Shown here: positions 47,641-60,600 of the stretch, piece by piece | Position numbering within the stretch: position 1 is the first letter of the stretch | Layout of the letters: each line of letters opens with the position of its first letter | Assembly: GCA_021904315.1 (NCBI GenBank) | Contig: CM038922.1 | Location: 3,881,347-3,945,346 of the forward strand | Source: Sphagnum magellanicum | Taxonomy: Eukaryota; Streptophyta; Sphagnopsida; Sphagnales; Sphagnaceae | Reading direction: 5' to 3' | DNA length: 64,000 nucleotides | Notes under the pieces: model-generated | What the model saw: only the letters and a program-made list of their open reading frames with translations | Databases searched by the model: none | What the model was told of the DNA's origin: nothing | Program-made: the position numbers and the translations under genes

Positions 47641-48981
47641 AGGAGTAGGCATATTGCATAAGTTTTGAGCTTAGAAGGCATTATGGATAGGAATTGGCCA
47701 TTAGACAATTGGGGGTTTGAATTTTGAATTCTTGTTGAGTTTTGTTTTCTTGTCATGTTGATGGTGACTTGGGGATTGCCCAAGAGTGGGAGTTTTGGGA
47801 GGTTGAGGATATTCATAGATACACTTTTGGAGTAAGAATAGAGATGTGATATTTTGTAGAAAAACTAGAAATTATAATGTTGAATACTATAAATTTGATT
47901 TGCTATTTTGTTACACTTTTGTAGAACATGAATTTTGCTATAATTTTGTTGAAGTTTTGAGTAAATATGGAAAGTACAAACTTTTCCATTAATTTCCATA
48001 TTCAATTTTACGTGTGAATCATATGTGGTCTTAAATTTCATGAAAACGAATTGTAATTATGTTTGTAATTTTTGACATCATATTATGGATTATAGATTCT
48101 GGTTATTAAAAATAATCATGAATTTGGTGTATTAATGGACTGTAGATATGTATGTGTTTTAAATTAGTGTAGAGTTATGAATGAGTGTATATTTGTAGTG
48201 CAAATATGTTGTTATAGTAAGTGTGGAATGGTTATTGAAGAATTAAATCCACATCTACCATTTGGGGACCATCTTTTGGGGAATTTTTTTGGTTTTTTTA
48301 TAGGAACAAGAGGGTTTTCTACATTTTCCATTGTTTGTATTCTAGATGAGGGTGTTTAAAAAAGTGGTTTAGTTTCAATTCAAATTTGGAAGGGTGATGT
48401 TAGAAAACATCAGAAGTCTAAGTGATTGAAGTTGTGAGGACTGCATAGCAATCTATAAACTTTGAAAAAAAAAGGATTATGAAACAAGATGAATCAAATG
48501 TTGACTCAAAGTTTACAATGGTAGTTGGATTTGGGGGCAAATCATCAAGCACCTGAAGGAGAAACAAAAGACAATAATGAAAATGGAAGGGAATATGTGG
48601 GAATTACAAAAACCCCATATTAGAATCTGATGTTGGACAAACAAGTTCTGAGAACAAAAGAAAGACCTTTAGGACACATGTTGTTTCTACCACAAAAGGT
48701 GGTAAGGTGTGGAATATGGATTAATGGTCTTTAAAAAATGCATAGTTACAAATGATAATCTCCACGAAAAGAGATGCATTTAAATATTCACCCAAATGAA
48801 TGAGTGCAATATACTTCTTAGTCGCAATATGTGGTTCAAAATCGTAAAAATCAAGACAGAGCATGAACTTCTATAATACTTAATTAGTTGTAGGAAATCT
48901 CAAGTTTAAAATTGGTGACTAGCTAAAGAAGGGATATTACAAGAGGTATACAATCCAAGTTTGTGTACTAGTTTGCATCTC
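47633..48981 (+). repeat. Repeat family X, copy 2
   Basis: Partner of 20766-22106, same strand, 26.9 kb away, same order of landmarks throughout. After about 48985 the two diverge: the zinc-knuckle part of copy 1 is missing here. 49000-50570 is A+T-rich with no gene. Confidence 0.75.
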
Positions 48982-50574
48982 TAGATTCATTACAAGGAAT
49001 CCTATCCATTCCAACTCGTGCATTTGTGCCTTTTATCCAAATCAACCATTTTGTGATTTTAGATACGATTGTCCTTCATGGCACTTAGTAAAAATGATTA
49101 GAAGTTACATAAATGACTACAAAGTGGTTTGTAGTTGCATATGTAACTTATACTTGCAATTAATGTCGATTTGGATGAAAATGAAAAATACATTTATATC
49201 ATCCATTTTTGGTGGCATCCCAAAATAGATGAAAATGTAGTTGTTTTTGTAACTTGGAAAGTAGTTCAAGGGCCATTGGATACCATGTGGCATCTTTTAA
49301 ACTTGATTTGCAACTATAAATTTTAATTGCAAATGCAAATGTAATCAAATGTGAAAAAAAAATGAATTGGCCAATGAAATTGTTGGATTTAGTGGTCTAA
49401 TTATTTTCCCTTTTTTTAATGAATTAACCATTAAATGTGTAGTAGGGTTTGGTGAGTTGGTGAAAATTTTAAAGGACCCATGGTAATTAATGGTAGAAAT
49501 AGGGTTAAATAGTAGGTATTTTATGATACTGTTGATATGTGATAAGGTTATTGTATTAATTATTTAATTAATTAAGCTATGTAATATATGTATTAAATAG
49601 GTTAGGGTTTAGGTAGTAAGTGTAATTAAATAATTAGATAGGCTATGCAATTAATGTAGTAAATAAGCAATAAGTAGGATAGGTAGCAAGTAGGTCATAT
49701 GTATGTGGGTTAAGTAATAAGTATTTTATCATGTTGATATATGTGATATCTTTTAATTAATTAAGATATTAAGTAGGCAATGTAATTTATTTATTGAATG
49801 TGTTAGGTAGTACGAGTAATTTATAACCCATTTCATATCATACATTTAAATTACATTTTGTTGGTATAGTTATGATCAAATAAGCAACATTGTATAATAT
49901 AATTTCTTAAATCAAATAGATGTTTGAGATGTCAAAAAATATAATTTATTTTAACATAAAATTTTATCATAATTTTAAATAAAACTTAAATTATTATATG
50001 TGTAAACATAATAAAATTTATAGTTCCATGAAATCAATTAATTATATGGCACTAATCAACATTTAGAAATTGAAATTGATTATTCACATTAATATTTCAC
50101 TATATTTCTATTATAATTTATTTATGATTCATTTATAAATATTATATGTGAATAAATTATATATCACAAATTTTAATTAAATTCTATTGGTAAAATTATG
50201 ATATATCAAAAAAATATTTGTATAATATAATTTTTAGAATCAAATGAAAGTTTAAGATATGAAATTTATTTATGTATTTGTGATTATATTATCCATTTAC
50301 AAATCATGTGATTAAAATTTATTTTTTCCATGAAATGTTCTTTGAAATTGTATTGAATAACAAAATTCAAATATTTTTCTTTTCAAATTGATTTATATTT
50401 TTCAGAGGATAAAATTATGTTTGTGTACATTGTTGGAAAAAATTTAAGTTCAAACTTTAATCTTGTCATTTGGACAAGATTGTAATAAAATATCAAAGTT
50501 CAAAGATGATGTTTTGTGTAATGTTTGAAATCAAATAGGTTAAATAAAAATGTACATTACTTCTTTTCTTGAAC

Positions 50575-50790
50575 AATTGGGGTGGCTTGGTGGTAAAGGA
50601 GTTGATATTTATCCTTGGGGTTAAAGGATCAATTCTTTTGAATGGCATGGGTTGTAGCCAACGATGGAATGTTGACCAAATATTCCTTACATACTTAGCC
50701 CATATAGGTTAAATGCTTACTAAGTGACCTTAAGTAAGCACAATAGGTGGCCTACCTAGCAATGCAAACTAGTTGTTTAAGCTTAGCCTA
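50575..50790 (+). repeat. Putative tRNA-derived SINE, copy 2
   Basis: A box-A-like TGGCTTGGTGG lies at 50583-50593 and a box-B-like GGATCAATTC at 50626-50635. Another CCTA/TAGG stretch follows at about 50690-50790, as with copy 1. Confidence 0.35.
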
Positions 50791-51139
50791 TGTAATGACA
50801 CGTGTCAACATGGTACAAGTTGAATTTAATGAAATTAACAATAATATATATTATTTTATTATTTAAATAATAAATATTTAAACAAATATAATAATGTGAC
50901 TACATTTCTGAATCATAAAATCAATTGCAAAATGACAATGCCATATAAGTTAATTGATAATGCAAGTAATCCACATAAAAATATATTATTTATTAATACC
51001 AAATAAATTGAACCATATGATGTATCATATGAAAAATTTGCAAAATCAAAAAATAAAAATGTTTAAAAATAAATTGTTAACATATAATTTTTTCAACGAA
51101 CAGATGAATTCATGACATACAAAAAGTTTTCGTCACATA

Positions 51140-52460
51140 TGAGAATTGAATCATGAACAAGAGCTATTGTTGATGATATATTATACCAAAAAATCAAAAC
51201 CCTCACAATACCATTTCATATTTTTTTAATAGGTGGTGTAGGGATAGGGAAAACTTTCACCCTCACATGTATTATACAATACATGTTATGATATTATATT
51301 AAACAAATTAAAAATGTCGATCCTTTAAAACTGAAAATCATGAAATTAACAAGGAAAACATCATTTAATAATAATCGCATAACAATACATTTTTCACTTG
51401 CAATTCTAACAAAACTTAATTGATAAAAGATGTGACATTTTTATAAAAATAGATGATAAACTTTGTTTGCTTGTTATAGATGAAATATTTTTAGTCAATA
51501 ATAGAATGTTAACTTTCATTGATCATAGACCTTAAGCCCTAAAACAAGTCCATATTAAATTTATGGGTGGGTTAGATGTGATAATGATTAGTGATTTTTA
51601 TCAAACACCCCATGTTCAAGATTTGTGGATTTTCAAACAAATAAGTAACACTTTTAATACTATTGCATCAAATTATTGATCAGAATATGTACAATGTTAT
51701 GAATTACAAGAAGTGATGTGACAAGATATAAATTTCCTTAACATATTAAATAGGTTTAAAACTGCTTCACAAAGAATTGAAGACATAAAATTTATGAACA
51801 ATAATTGTTTGAAGACCCCATTGATGGACAACAATTTACCATATTCATTTTACACAAATGTTAAAACAACTATGGATGATAAAAATGTATTTTGAAACAC
51901 ATTAGGTGAACCATTCACATTCTTAGCATGTGACGTATATAATGAAACATGTCATCATTTTAAATTATCAAATTTACTGTTTTAAACGACTGGTTTACAT
52001 TATGAAATTTTGGTTAAGAAAAAAATGTTAGTGGAATTATGTGAAGGGAATTATGAAACATTAGATGGTCTTGTGAATGGTGCTGATGGGATTTTCAAAG
52101 ATTTTACATAAATTATTTTAAAATCTTTAGTTTTTAATACATTTCCATAATCCTCGGATTGGAAAAAATACACGAAAAATTCACAAATCTATAATGAATC
52201 CCCAAGGTTTGACAAACAATGGACACTAATTGAATGGATAATTGTCGAAATAGAAATAGGTAGTAATCTTTCTCACACTATCACAAGAGTCCAATTCCCA
52301 ATTCAATTTGTTGTAGCATGAATTATACATTGTTCACAATGGTTGACTCTTGATCATTTAACATATGATCCGACCGGTGTGACAAAACATAATCTAACAT
52401 ATATTACATTGTTGAAGGTTTGTTGAAAAGAAATTGTATTTACTTTCTCCATTATTGAAT
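51140..52460 (+). pseudogene. Helitron-type PIF1 helicase remnant
   Basis: PIF1 superfamily 1 helicase. Walker A reads FLIGGVGIGKTFTLT near 51220-51265. Walker B reads LLVIDEIFLVNNRMLTF near 51470-51515. It is followed by FMGGLDVIMISDFYQTP (usual GDF.Q changed to SDFYQ), LWIFKQISNTFNTIA, LQEVM, NILNRF and LVELCEGNYETLDGLVNGADG. The end reads RVQFPIQFVVA then IIHCSQWLTLDHL and LTYITLL (motif VI T-x-LSR lost). At least eight stops or frameshifts break it. The Rep (HUH) domain expected upstream in a Helitron is not visible in 50300-51140, so the copy is truncated or decayed there. Confidence 0.75.
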
Positions 52461-52599
52461 AATTTTTTTCAAGTAGATCATCTTGTTCAAGAAAAAATGT
52501 TTTGATTAAGAAAAAATGCACAATACAAACTTGCTACTATTATTTTAAAGTCTTACTATTCAAAAAAATTAATTGTAATACTGGTTTTTTAACATTACA

Positions 52600-53225
52600 T
52601 TTTGAAATATTCTTGCGGATCCAAATCTATTAGCATCACATATTTTTTGTTTAAATGAAACAAGAATAAATATGTTCATATCAACTTAGAAATTTACAAT
52701 GCTTTATCACAAAAGTTCCATGTTTTATCATGTTATGATGAACATGGCACTATGGTACTTTATGATGACAATGTGTCATTGATATAAAACATAATAATAA
52801 AAAATTCTAGTGCTGAATTTATCACCACACTTTTAATGATAACACACAAAAAGCATTATACATAATTGCAATATACAAACCACCCAAAATGCAAGAGCCA
52901 CATTTCAATCCTATCTTAGAAAACATTATACAAAAAATGCTTTCACATTGTTCGATTGTAATAATTGGAGATTTTCAATATAAACATTTTAACAAAAATA
53001 ATTCAATCATCAACATTACGAGCATTTATAAATAAATAAAATTTTAAACTCATTTTTTAAGAAAGCACCACTATTAATGATACACAAATAGATTACATAT
53101 GGACAAATGCACCAATACAACAATGTCATTATGGAACAACACAAGCATATTGGATAAATCATAAACCCATTTATTTTGCTTTTAAATTACCCGATTATGT
53201 TTCCCAATTTGTATTACCACACAAT
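52600..53225 (+). pseudogene. Endonuclease (EEP) domain after PIF1 helicase
   Basis: In the same orientation, 140 bases after the helicase end, a broken frame reads LASHIFCLNETRI, YDEHGTMVLYDDN, LYIIAIYKPPKM, CSIVIIGDFQYKHF, IDYIWTNAP then a NHKPIYFAFKLPDYV tail. These are the landmarks of an exonuclease-endonuclease-phosphatase fold: the LNE Glu is kept, GDFN is changed to GDFQ, and the final D-H is changed to N-H. PIF1 helicase plus EEP matches the layout of Helentron-like rolling-circle elements. This copy is dead. Confidence 0.7.
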
Positions 53226-54175
53226 ACCACAAAATGACTTGATAAATTGTTATTTAATTCATAATTGTTGTGATTCATTCTTAACATTATTACACATGTG
53301 TAAACACATAAATGCACATACACACAAACATATACAAATAAATCACGAAATAATATATATTTGTATACATAAATAAAATGCACATGTACATCATATTATC
53401 TATTGGCAGAGCCAATGTGTTTGTGACACCTTGTTTTTATAATGAAAAAACAATAATGGCTCTTTTTTATTAATGAAAAAAATGCCATTTTACTGCCTTC
53501 ATACTACCTTCCAACCAACAACTCACTAGCCTTACCTATGTACTAACCATCTACATGCATCTACTTGCATAGTAGCTACCTATTATCCTACCAACCTACA
53601 GGACCATTCTTTTACAGGTTCCAGGATAGGGTACCAAAATGAACCTAAACATTGACTCAGTTAGAGTTCATCCACGACAGAGACATAGCAGGCTTCAATG
53701 GATGGCGGTCCAATTTATGGTACTTGCAGAACGGATACATTTGTTCTATAGATTGCAATCTAGAATACAATGTAAGAAAGTAGATCTACCTAAGAGACAT
53801 ATCGAATCAAAATAGTTTGGTAGTATCCTCACTCAACTTGCAACAAGCTTGCAGTAACTCTCAAAGATACTTTCAACTTACATAGAATGGGAAATCTGTA
53901 GGAATGCATTTCAAGATAACAAATGCAAAGTTCTAAAATGATTCCTTTCTGCTCACATACCTCTAGGCACAGCCATCCTCAATTAGCAAGGACTCTTCAA
54001 AATGGTACATAGCATCCCATCAGCATTGGGAATCTTCAAGGCACTAAATAGTAATAGTGCTTCGCATGGACCTCATAGTTGGAAAATATGGTTCCTACTT
54101 ATTGACCTATTAACTGAACTCAACCCTGTCCAAAATGCTCCCCACAGGTTTGTACAAAATAGTGCATTCATGTTC
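53226..54175 (+). other. Stretch with a possible coding relic
   Basis: 53226-53600 shows no gene. From about 53625 the plus strand has broken frames, the longest being 54002-54196 (IPSALGIFKALNSNSASHGP). These run into the duplicated unit at 54176. They look like one decayed coding region of unknown family. Confidence 0.25.
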
Positions 54176-54391
54176 AGAAATATTTCACTATCTTGAAAAA
54201 CTTAGAGCGTGAAGGGTTACTAAGAACTCCAAGCATTCTGTCACTTTGGGATCTTCGAAGGTATACAATCCTACATGGATACCAGAAATATTTCACTATT
54301 TTGAGCAACTTAGAGCGTGAAGGGTTACTAAGAACTCCAAGCATTCTGTCACTTTGGGATCTTCGAAGATATACAATCCTACATGGATACC
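54176..54391. repeat. Near-identical 2 x 108-bp tandem duplication
   Basis: Units 54176-54283 and 54284-54391 differ at four positions. 108 is a multiple of three. The plus strand reads NLEREGLLRTPSILSLWDLR in both copies, and the minus strand is open too. It lies 220 bases downstream of the helicase stop codon. Confidence 0.95.
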
Positions 54392-54613
54392 AGATTGCTG
54401 TGTAGTGCCTGCATGAGCTGTTTAAAATGTCCTGCTGAAATTCCAAACTCTTTTCACTCTTACAGCATATATCCAGGCATTGATCTTCAACTATGCTGTT
54501 AGTTGCTGTCCATAGCTGTTCTATGTGATCATCAAGTTCAGGTTTGACTTGAATACAGCACAGATGTGCTTGCTGTCAGTATGCATTAAGCTCAGATATG
54601 GAAGAGATTAAAG

Positions 54614-57600
54614 CTACCCAGCCCCACCACCCCGAGGCCGTTTAGTCACTGTCTTTGGAGGTTGCTCAACCTGAGGTCGACCTTGTGAACTTGACACTTG
54701 ATTGGGTGGATTTCCACCTCCCAATCTGTATTGATGAGAACTTCTACGTTGATAGCGTGTGTGACCCTCATTTCCAGAATGTGCCTTAACTCCAGGCACT
54801 CCCCACCCCCCATTGGATCGAGTATATTCTTGACTTGTATTGCCTACCTGATGCCAGGTCCTTTGATCAAGTTGTTGGGTTTTCTTTCCCTTAGTAGGAA
54901 CCGTATCTTCTCCTAGTGCCCCATCGAATGAAAGCAGGCAGGCAATGGCATAAACTGCATCCGCTAGCATGGGAGGCAGACTTGCATGTGGATGCTTCAC
55001 CTGTTGACAAGTGCCTTGTATTAAAAACATCTTGCTACCTGAAATTGCCTCTGAACAACCATGGATTCTCTACTAAAATTGCTCTCTCGGAAGAAGGCAA
55101 CTACGTGGAAAACAGTACCTTGAATGCAAAAGCAGATGCCAGTCTTTCTCTCAGAACATAGAGCTGTGCAGCCTCCACTGCAGTGACCTTGAAGTGCAGC
55201 CAACGATCTATGATGACAGCAATTGTCCTATCTGGAGCTGAAACTAATTGCTGCACCTGTGGATTCTCAGATGGTCGATCTTTTGCCTGCCATAAACCAA
55301 TCAAGTGTCCACTGATTGTGTCAGTTAAAAGTGCACACCTTGGAAAATATCTTCAATAAACCTTCAGGAAGGTTTGAAGGTTTGGGGGTCTCCAATAATA
55401 TATGGCCAACAATAAGAGATGTCACCAGCCCTCCAGACAAAATGACAAGAGAGTAAGGAAAAAAGTGTGTCATCTGAATGGAGTGTAAACTTCTGATGTT
55501 CTGGTATAAAGCAAGAGTAACCCTTTGATCAGTATAATATCATCAGTTACCTTCTCTTCACCTCCACTGTCATAATCCTCAATCAGATCTTCTGGATGTG
55601 CACCAACAGGGCCTGCTGGCACATTCTCTGGCTCCAACCCTGGAGGGATTACCACCATCTCTGATGACATCAGGATCAATGCATGTGGTTTCACCAATGT
55701 GCTGTTGCGAATGTAAACCTGAGATGGCATACAAGTTCAATACTGGTTAAAAACATGTCAAAACATTCATCACAGACAATCCAAGGAGGCACTGATCAGT
55801 TTCCTCCTTTTCAAACAAATGATAAAATGCATGGGTCTAACCTGCGCTTCACCTCGGGTGATCTCATCAAACACGAGCAATGGCTTCATCAAATCTCCAT
55901 TCATACCCCCATCAGGAGCACAAGATTGAGTTAGTCGAAAATTTGCTGACTGAAGATGAATTCGAACCTTCTGACCTGTCATAGTCTTCACCACTGGTTT
56001 CCCACCTGGCAACAGTGTCCCAACCATGGGGTACATTCCTGCAGCCAAGACTGCCCTGACAATGCCAGGATCCCGAGCGTTCAAGCTACAGGAGTGCCTC
56101 CCAAATGGGACGAAACCTTTCTGTGCAAGCTCCCCCTGCAGCTGTTGTCGCATTCCAGCGAGCATTATCATTGTCCCGTCTGAAATATGGGGAAGAGATT
56201 CAGAACCTTCACAACATGGTATCTTGACTGACAGTCCAACACAGCCATTTCAGCGACAGAGGGCACCTCTTTGAATTCTGAATCAAAGAGTCAGCTATAT
56301 TCCTCTTGTTTCTCTTCAGCATGTGAGTGAAGGAAACCTTATGCCAACCTCATCTTCTGACAAAACCCATGCATGATGAATCCATTTCAATCAGATATCC
56401 AGTCTAGAACTCTTCAGGCAGTTGGGTAATATGTCCCAAAAGTAAGCATGTTTACCTGAAATAAAGTACTGTGAGCAGAATTGCTTTTCTTGTGAATTAG
56501 TCTTTGCAGCTTCCCAACGATCAAAAGCTGCAACAACTGCTAAATGGTCACTGTAGCCACCATATATTTCAGCAAGCTCTTGCCTAGCTGCACTTGCTCG
56601 CTTTTTTTGGTCAGGGGCCATGGGTAGTACAAAAGGTTCTCGATAGCCAGCTGCACAAGCAACTGTAAGAGCTGGGTCAAGGCAATTCAGCAGAATGGCC
56701 ACAAGAAGCATTTTGCTTGTTGAAGGGTGGACTGGCAGGGAGCCCAACTGCCTTCCAAGTTCTGTAAGCCTTTCATCAGGAGTGAGTGCCCCAAGGTCTT
56801 GTAACAACATCACTGCATTTTGCACTGCTAGATCTAGGGGAGGATCAATTGCCTTCCTGATGAACTCCACAATGCGGCCATGTGGTTCCAGCAGTTTCAC
56901 CTGAGAGAAGGAAACGGTATTCATTACAGGGAGAAGCATTGCAAGCTAAACCACAGATCAAGTATCAAGAGCTTTACATTCCCCCTCCTGTACCTACCAG
57001 TAGTGTCCAGTTTATCACTGTCAAAATCAAAGGACATCTTCTCAATCTGGGTCCATATTTCATAGTTGTAGAGAACTGTAGGGAATATTACTTCACTAGC
57101 TGGAAGGAACAGGCAGTCCAAGGTGAACCCAAAATACCTGTAGGCAGAGTTCTTCAAGGGGTGTTCGTTTAATTTCAGGAGTAGAGAAATCAGACAAAGA
57201 CTCCAGTCGAACTTTAGAAAACAGGTGGTAGCAAACACCAGGCTGGCATCTGCCTGCTCGTCCCTCACGTTGCTTTGCACTGGCTTTGGAAACCCAAGCA
57301 GTCTGTACATATACAGAGCAAGACAGTACAGCATTAGTCCTAACTCTTTCATGAAATTGCTGCTTTTCTCACTTTTTAACATGTAACATCACAAATTTTT
57401 TAAATACTAACAAGAAGACCCGAATCCCATGTCTATAAGCAAATCAACCTCCCTAAATCTAATAGAAAGGCCACTGAAAACAATGGCTTTGAAATCCCAT
57501 CTAGAAAATTGTACTCAACTTTGCAAGGTCACACATCTGAAAATCATACCTGCAAAGTGGAGACATTACTGTAAGGGTCATAGCTCTTCTCTTTCACTCG

Positions 57601-60600
57601 ACCACTGTCAATGACAAAAACCACATCATCTATGGTCATTGCAGTCTCTGCAATATTGGTGGCCAGAACAATCTTTCGAACACCTTTCGGTGGTCGCTGA
57701 AACACTTTCCTCTGTTCACTTAATGGCACCATCGAATGCAGAGGCAATAACAAGAACTTGGAAGGATTGCCAAAGAGGGGTGACGCATCTAGGCAGTCAC
57801 GTGCCCTGGTAATATCTTCCCACCCAGGTAGAAATACTAACACTGCCCCAGTTGAAGCTGATTCAAAACCTTCGGAAGAGCTGCAGATTTTATAGAGCAA
57901 GCGTTCAATCAACTCCACGTCTACTCCAACCTGTCACAAGAAAGAAGCAGAAAGACCGTCTATGATTTGCTGCCAGATAGGTGATGCATGAAGAAGACAC
58001 TGTCTACAAGTCAGAATCCATGGAATGCAGCCCCCAGATTGTGTTTAAATATGGTTCCCACATCACACCACTTCTGAGGAACCAAATTGATAGAGCTTCA
58101 CAGTGTTTGAACATAGTTTGCAGAAATGTTTAGGGTTTAAGCCTTTGGTCCACCTCATACCTGATCAACTGAGTAGAGATACTTCTGTAGCAACACGGCC
58201 TCTGCTGCTGCCACCTGTGACTGCTCTTGCAACCTGTGTGTTTCAATAGCCACCACAACATTTGCATGCCCATTGTTTTGTGCCCAATCAAGAGCAGTGT
58301 CTCCATTCCTTGCTTCAATAGAAGTATCTGCTCCAAGGGAGAGCAGATAAGAAACATCATCTACCCGACCCTTACCAGCAGCAACCATAAGTGGCGTTGC
58401 TCCAGTTAATGAGTGCTGGTAATTGCACAGGTGCAGACTAGGAAACTCTTTTACTATATCAATGAGAGTTTCAAAGTCATCTTCTAACCATGCTTGTGTA
58501 AGTGCCTCATCCATTGCCTCGGCATATTCATTGCTCAGTGGCATGCCTCTTCCTAGACTCTCAGCTCCAATGCTGCTGGGCTGTGTTTCCTCCACCAGAG
58601 ACAGCACATCTTCCAGATAGAATGACTGGACCTACAGACAGAAAAACAAGGAGAAGAAAATAATCAACATCTAGTAGACAGAGTGCGGGGGCTGCAGGAG
58701 CACAACCAGATAATCTAAGAGTAAGATAACCAACACTGGACGAAAAAGAAGGACAAGATGGTTGTGATCATGCCCATGAAATCCAAAAATGTGTAGGTAA
58801 ATTTTGGACAAAGAAAGCAACATGAACACAATCTGACTCCATGACCCATCTTCAGATTGCAGTGAGAAATCCCTTACAGGGTAGGTGAAACCTGGAACTT
58901 GGATAACAGGACAGTCATTGAAGTAATGGGAGAAAAGTGCTGAATCAAGTGTAGCACTCATCAGGATCTGATCATCATGCCCACATCCTAATTTAGATAA
59001 AAAAGGCTGATTATATGGAGAGACCATGATATCTAAATTCTTGAGTAACTTCAACACAAAAATGAGTGTAAAAACAGACAATAAAACTTGAATATTTTAC
59101 CACAGCTACTGCTATGAAAAGAGAGGGCAACCAACCACATGTAAGTCTGGTCTGAAAGGAAGAAGATCCCTGCAAAAGAGAAACAAAATCTGGTGAGAAG
59201 CTAAAGAAGCTAGAAATCTGGGTCTTGCAGTCCAGAGGTCTTCTTGTTGCTCTCCACTGAATGATGAGCAAACAGAACACCTGAATCTCCACTCTGCGAT
59301 CCATAACTCAGATGCTCTTGATAGTCATGAGTATTAAAACCTGCAGCAGGACAGTGAAGCAGTATACATGACAATCCTCAACACAATGCTCATGCTCACC
59401 TCAAGACCACTAACAGAAAGTCTGCATTCCGATCACGCTCATGGATCTCATCCTAAACAATCACAACCAACATACCACATGGTAAGAAGCATAACACAAA
59501 AACAAGCAAGGATAACCGTCCATGTGCACATGAGATGTTAAGCAAATTATGAGGTTTACCAAGAACGTATCATTTCAGCATCCATGCAAAAATCAACAGG
59601 GATAGAACAAGGGAGGAAGGAATAGATGGAAGCAACGAAATGCCCATAATCTTACCACAATAATATGGGTAGCTTGTATTGTTGTTGACTCCTCTATGAT
59701 GTTTCCATTTGGGGCAGTCCCATGATCCAGCACCAAAGAGCGGCCTCCAGATCCAACAAGCTTGCGTAACAGTACTCCATTTGTGCAAAACATCAAAGAG
59801 GAATGCTTGTCTCCTTTGGACTCTAGTCTTATCTGCTCCAAATCAATGTTTGCAAGGTAAGATAAACTCTACCATAAATAAACTCTGTAAGAAAAAATAA
59901 CAATTACAAGAAAATGTTGAGAGAGCTTATGATATTATAAGTGATTGCATTTCAACATAAGCATGGTTGAGAGAAGAATTATTCTATAGAGTTTTATGCT
60001 GCATCTCAAACAAAGCAAAAGCATGCCTTTCATGGATAACACACAGCATCACTGAAAGCTGTTGGGAATTGCCAGCACATTCACCCTAGATGATCAGTCC
60101 TCACTTGTCTTCAGCAGAAGAATGGCTTAACACCTTTCAAAACTAAGAAAAGGTAACCCCACATGCAGAGGTACTGTTTCTTGACAGATCCTCACCAAGG
60201 TGACTGACATCTATCAGAATTAAGGGTAGTTCTCAGGTAACTTGCTTGGCCAAGGATTGCCTGTCCAACAAATTTGCATGCACAGACAAATCTCTTCCAG
60301 AATCTATGGACAACTGCACTGAGTATCCAAAAAGTGTAAAATCCCTTCCAGACATGTACCCATGGAGGGATGGCATAAGCACAACTGGGTCATCAACTCA
60401 TGAACATCAAGAGAGAAGTACATGCGTTGAATTTTTTTTTCGAAGTTGATACCCACCTGATAGCCTACAGTCTTACCAACTTGCTCTCCACGTTCTGCAG
60501 CAACACGCTCAGCCACTACAAAACAGCACCCAAGCACCTCTAAACAATGAGATATCTCATGGATCAGGCTTCTCTATTCAAGCAATAACAACTATGCACT

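Noticed and set aside
20766..48981. The two family-X repeats as LTRs of one 28-kb element
   Set aside because: No TG/CA ends, primer-binding site or polypurine tract, and part of the repeat looks coding. Kept only as a possibility.
55683..57172. Plus-strand ORFs within the helicase gene
   Set aside because: They are antisense to exons whose minus-strand frames join perfectly and carry helicase motifs.
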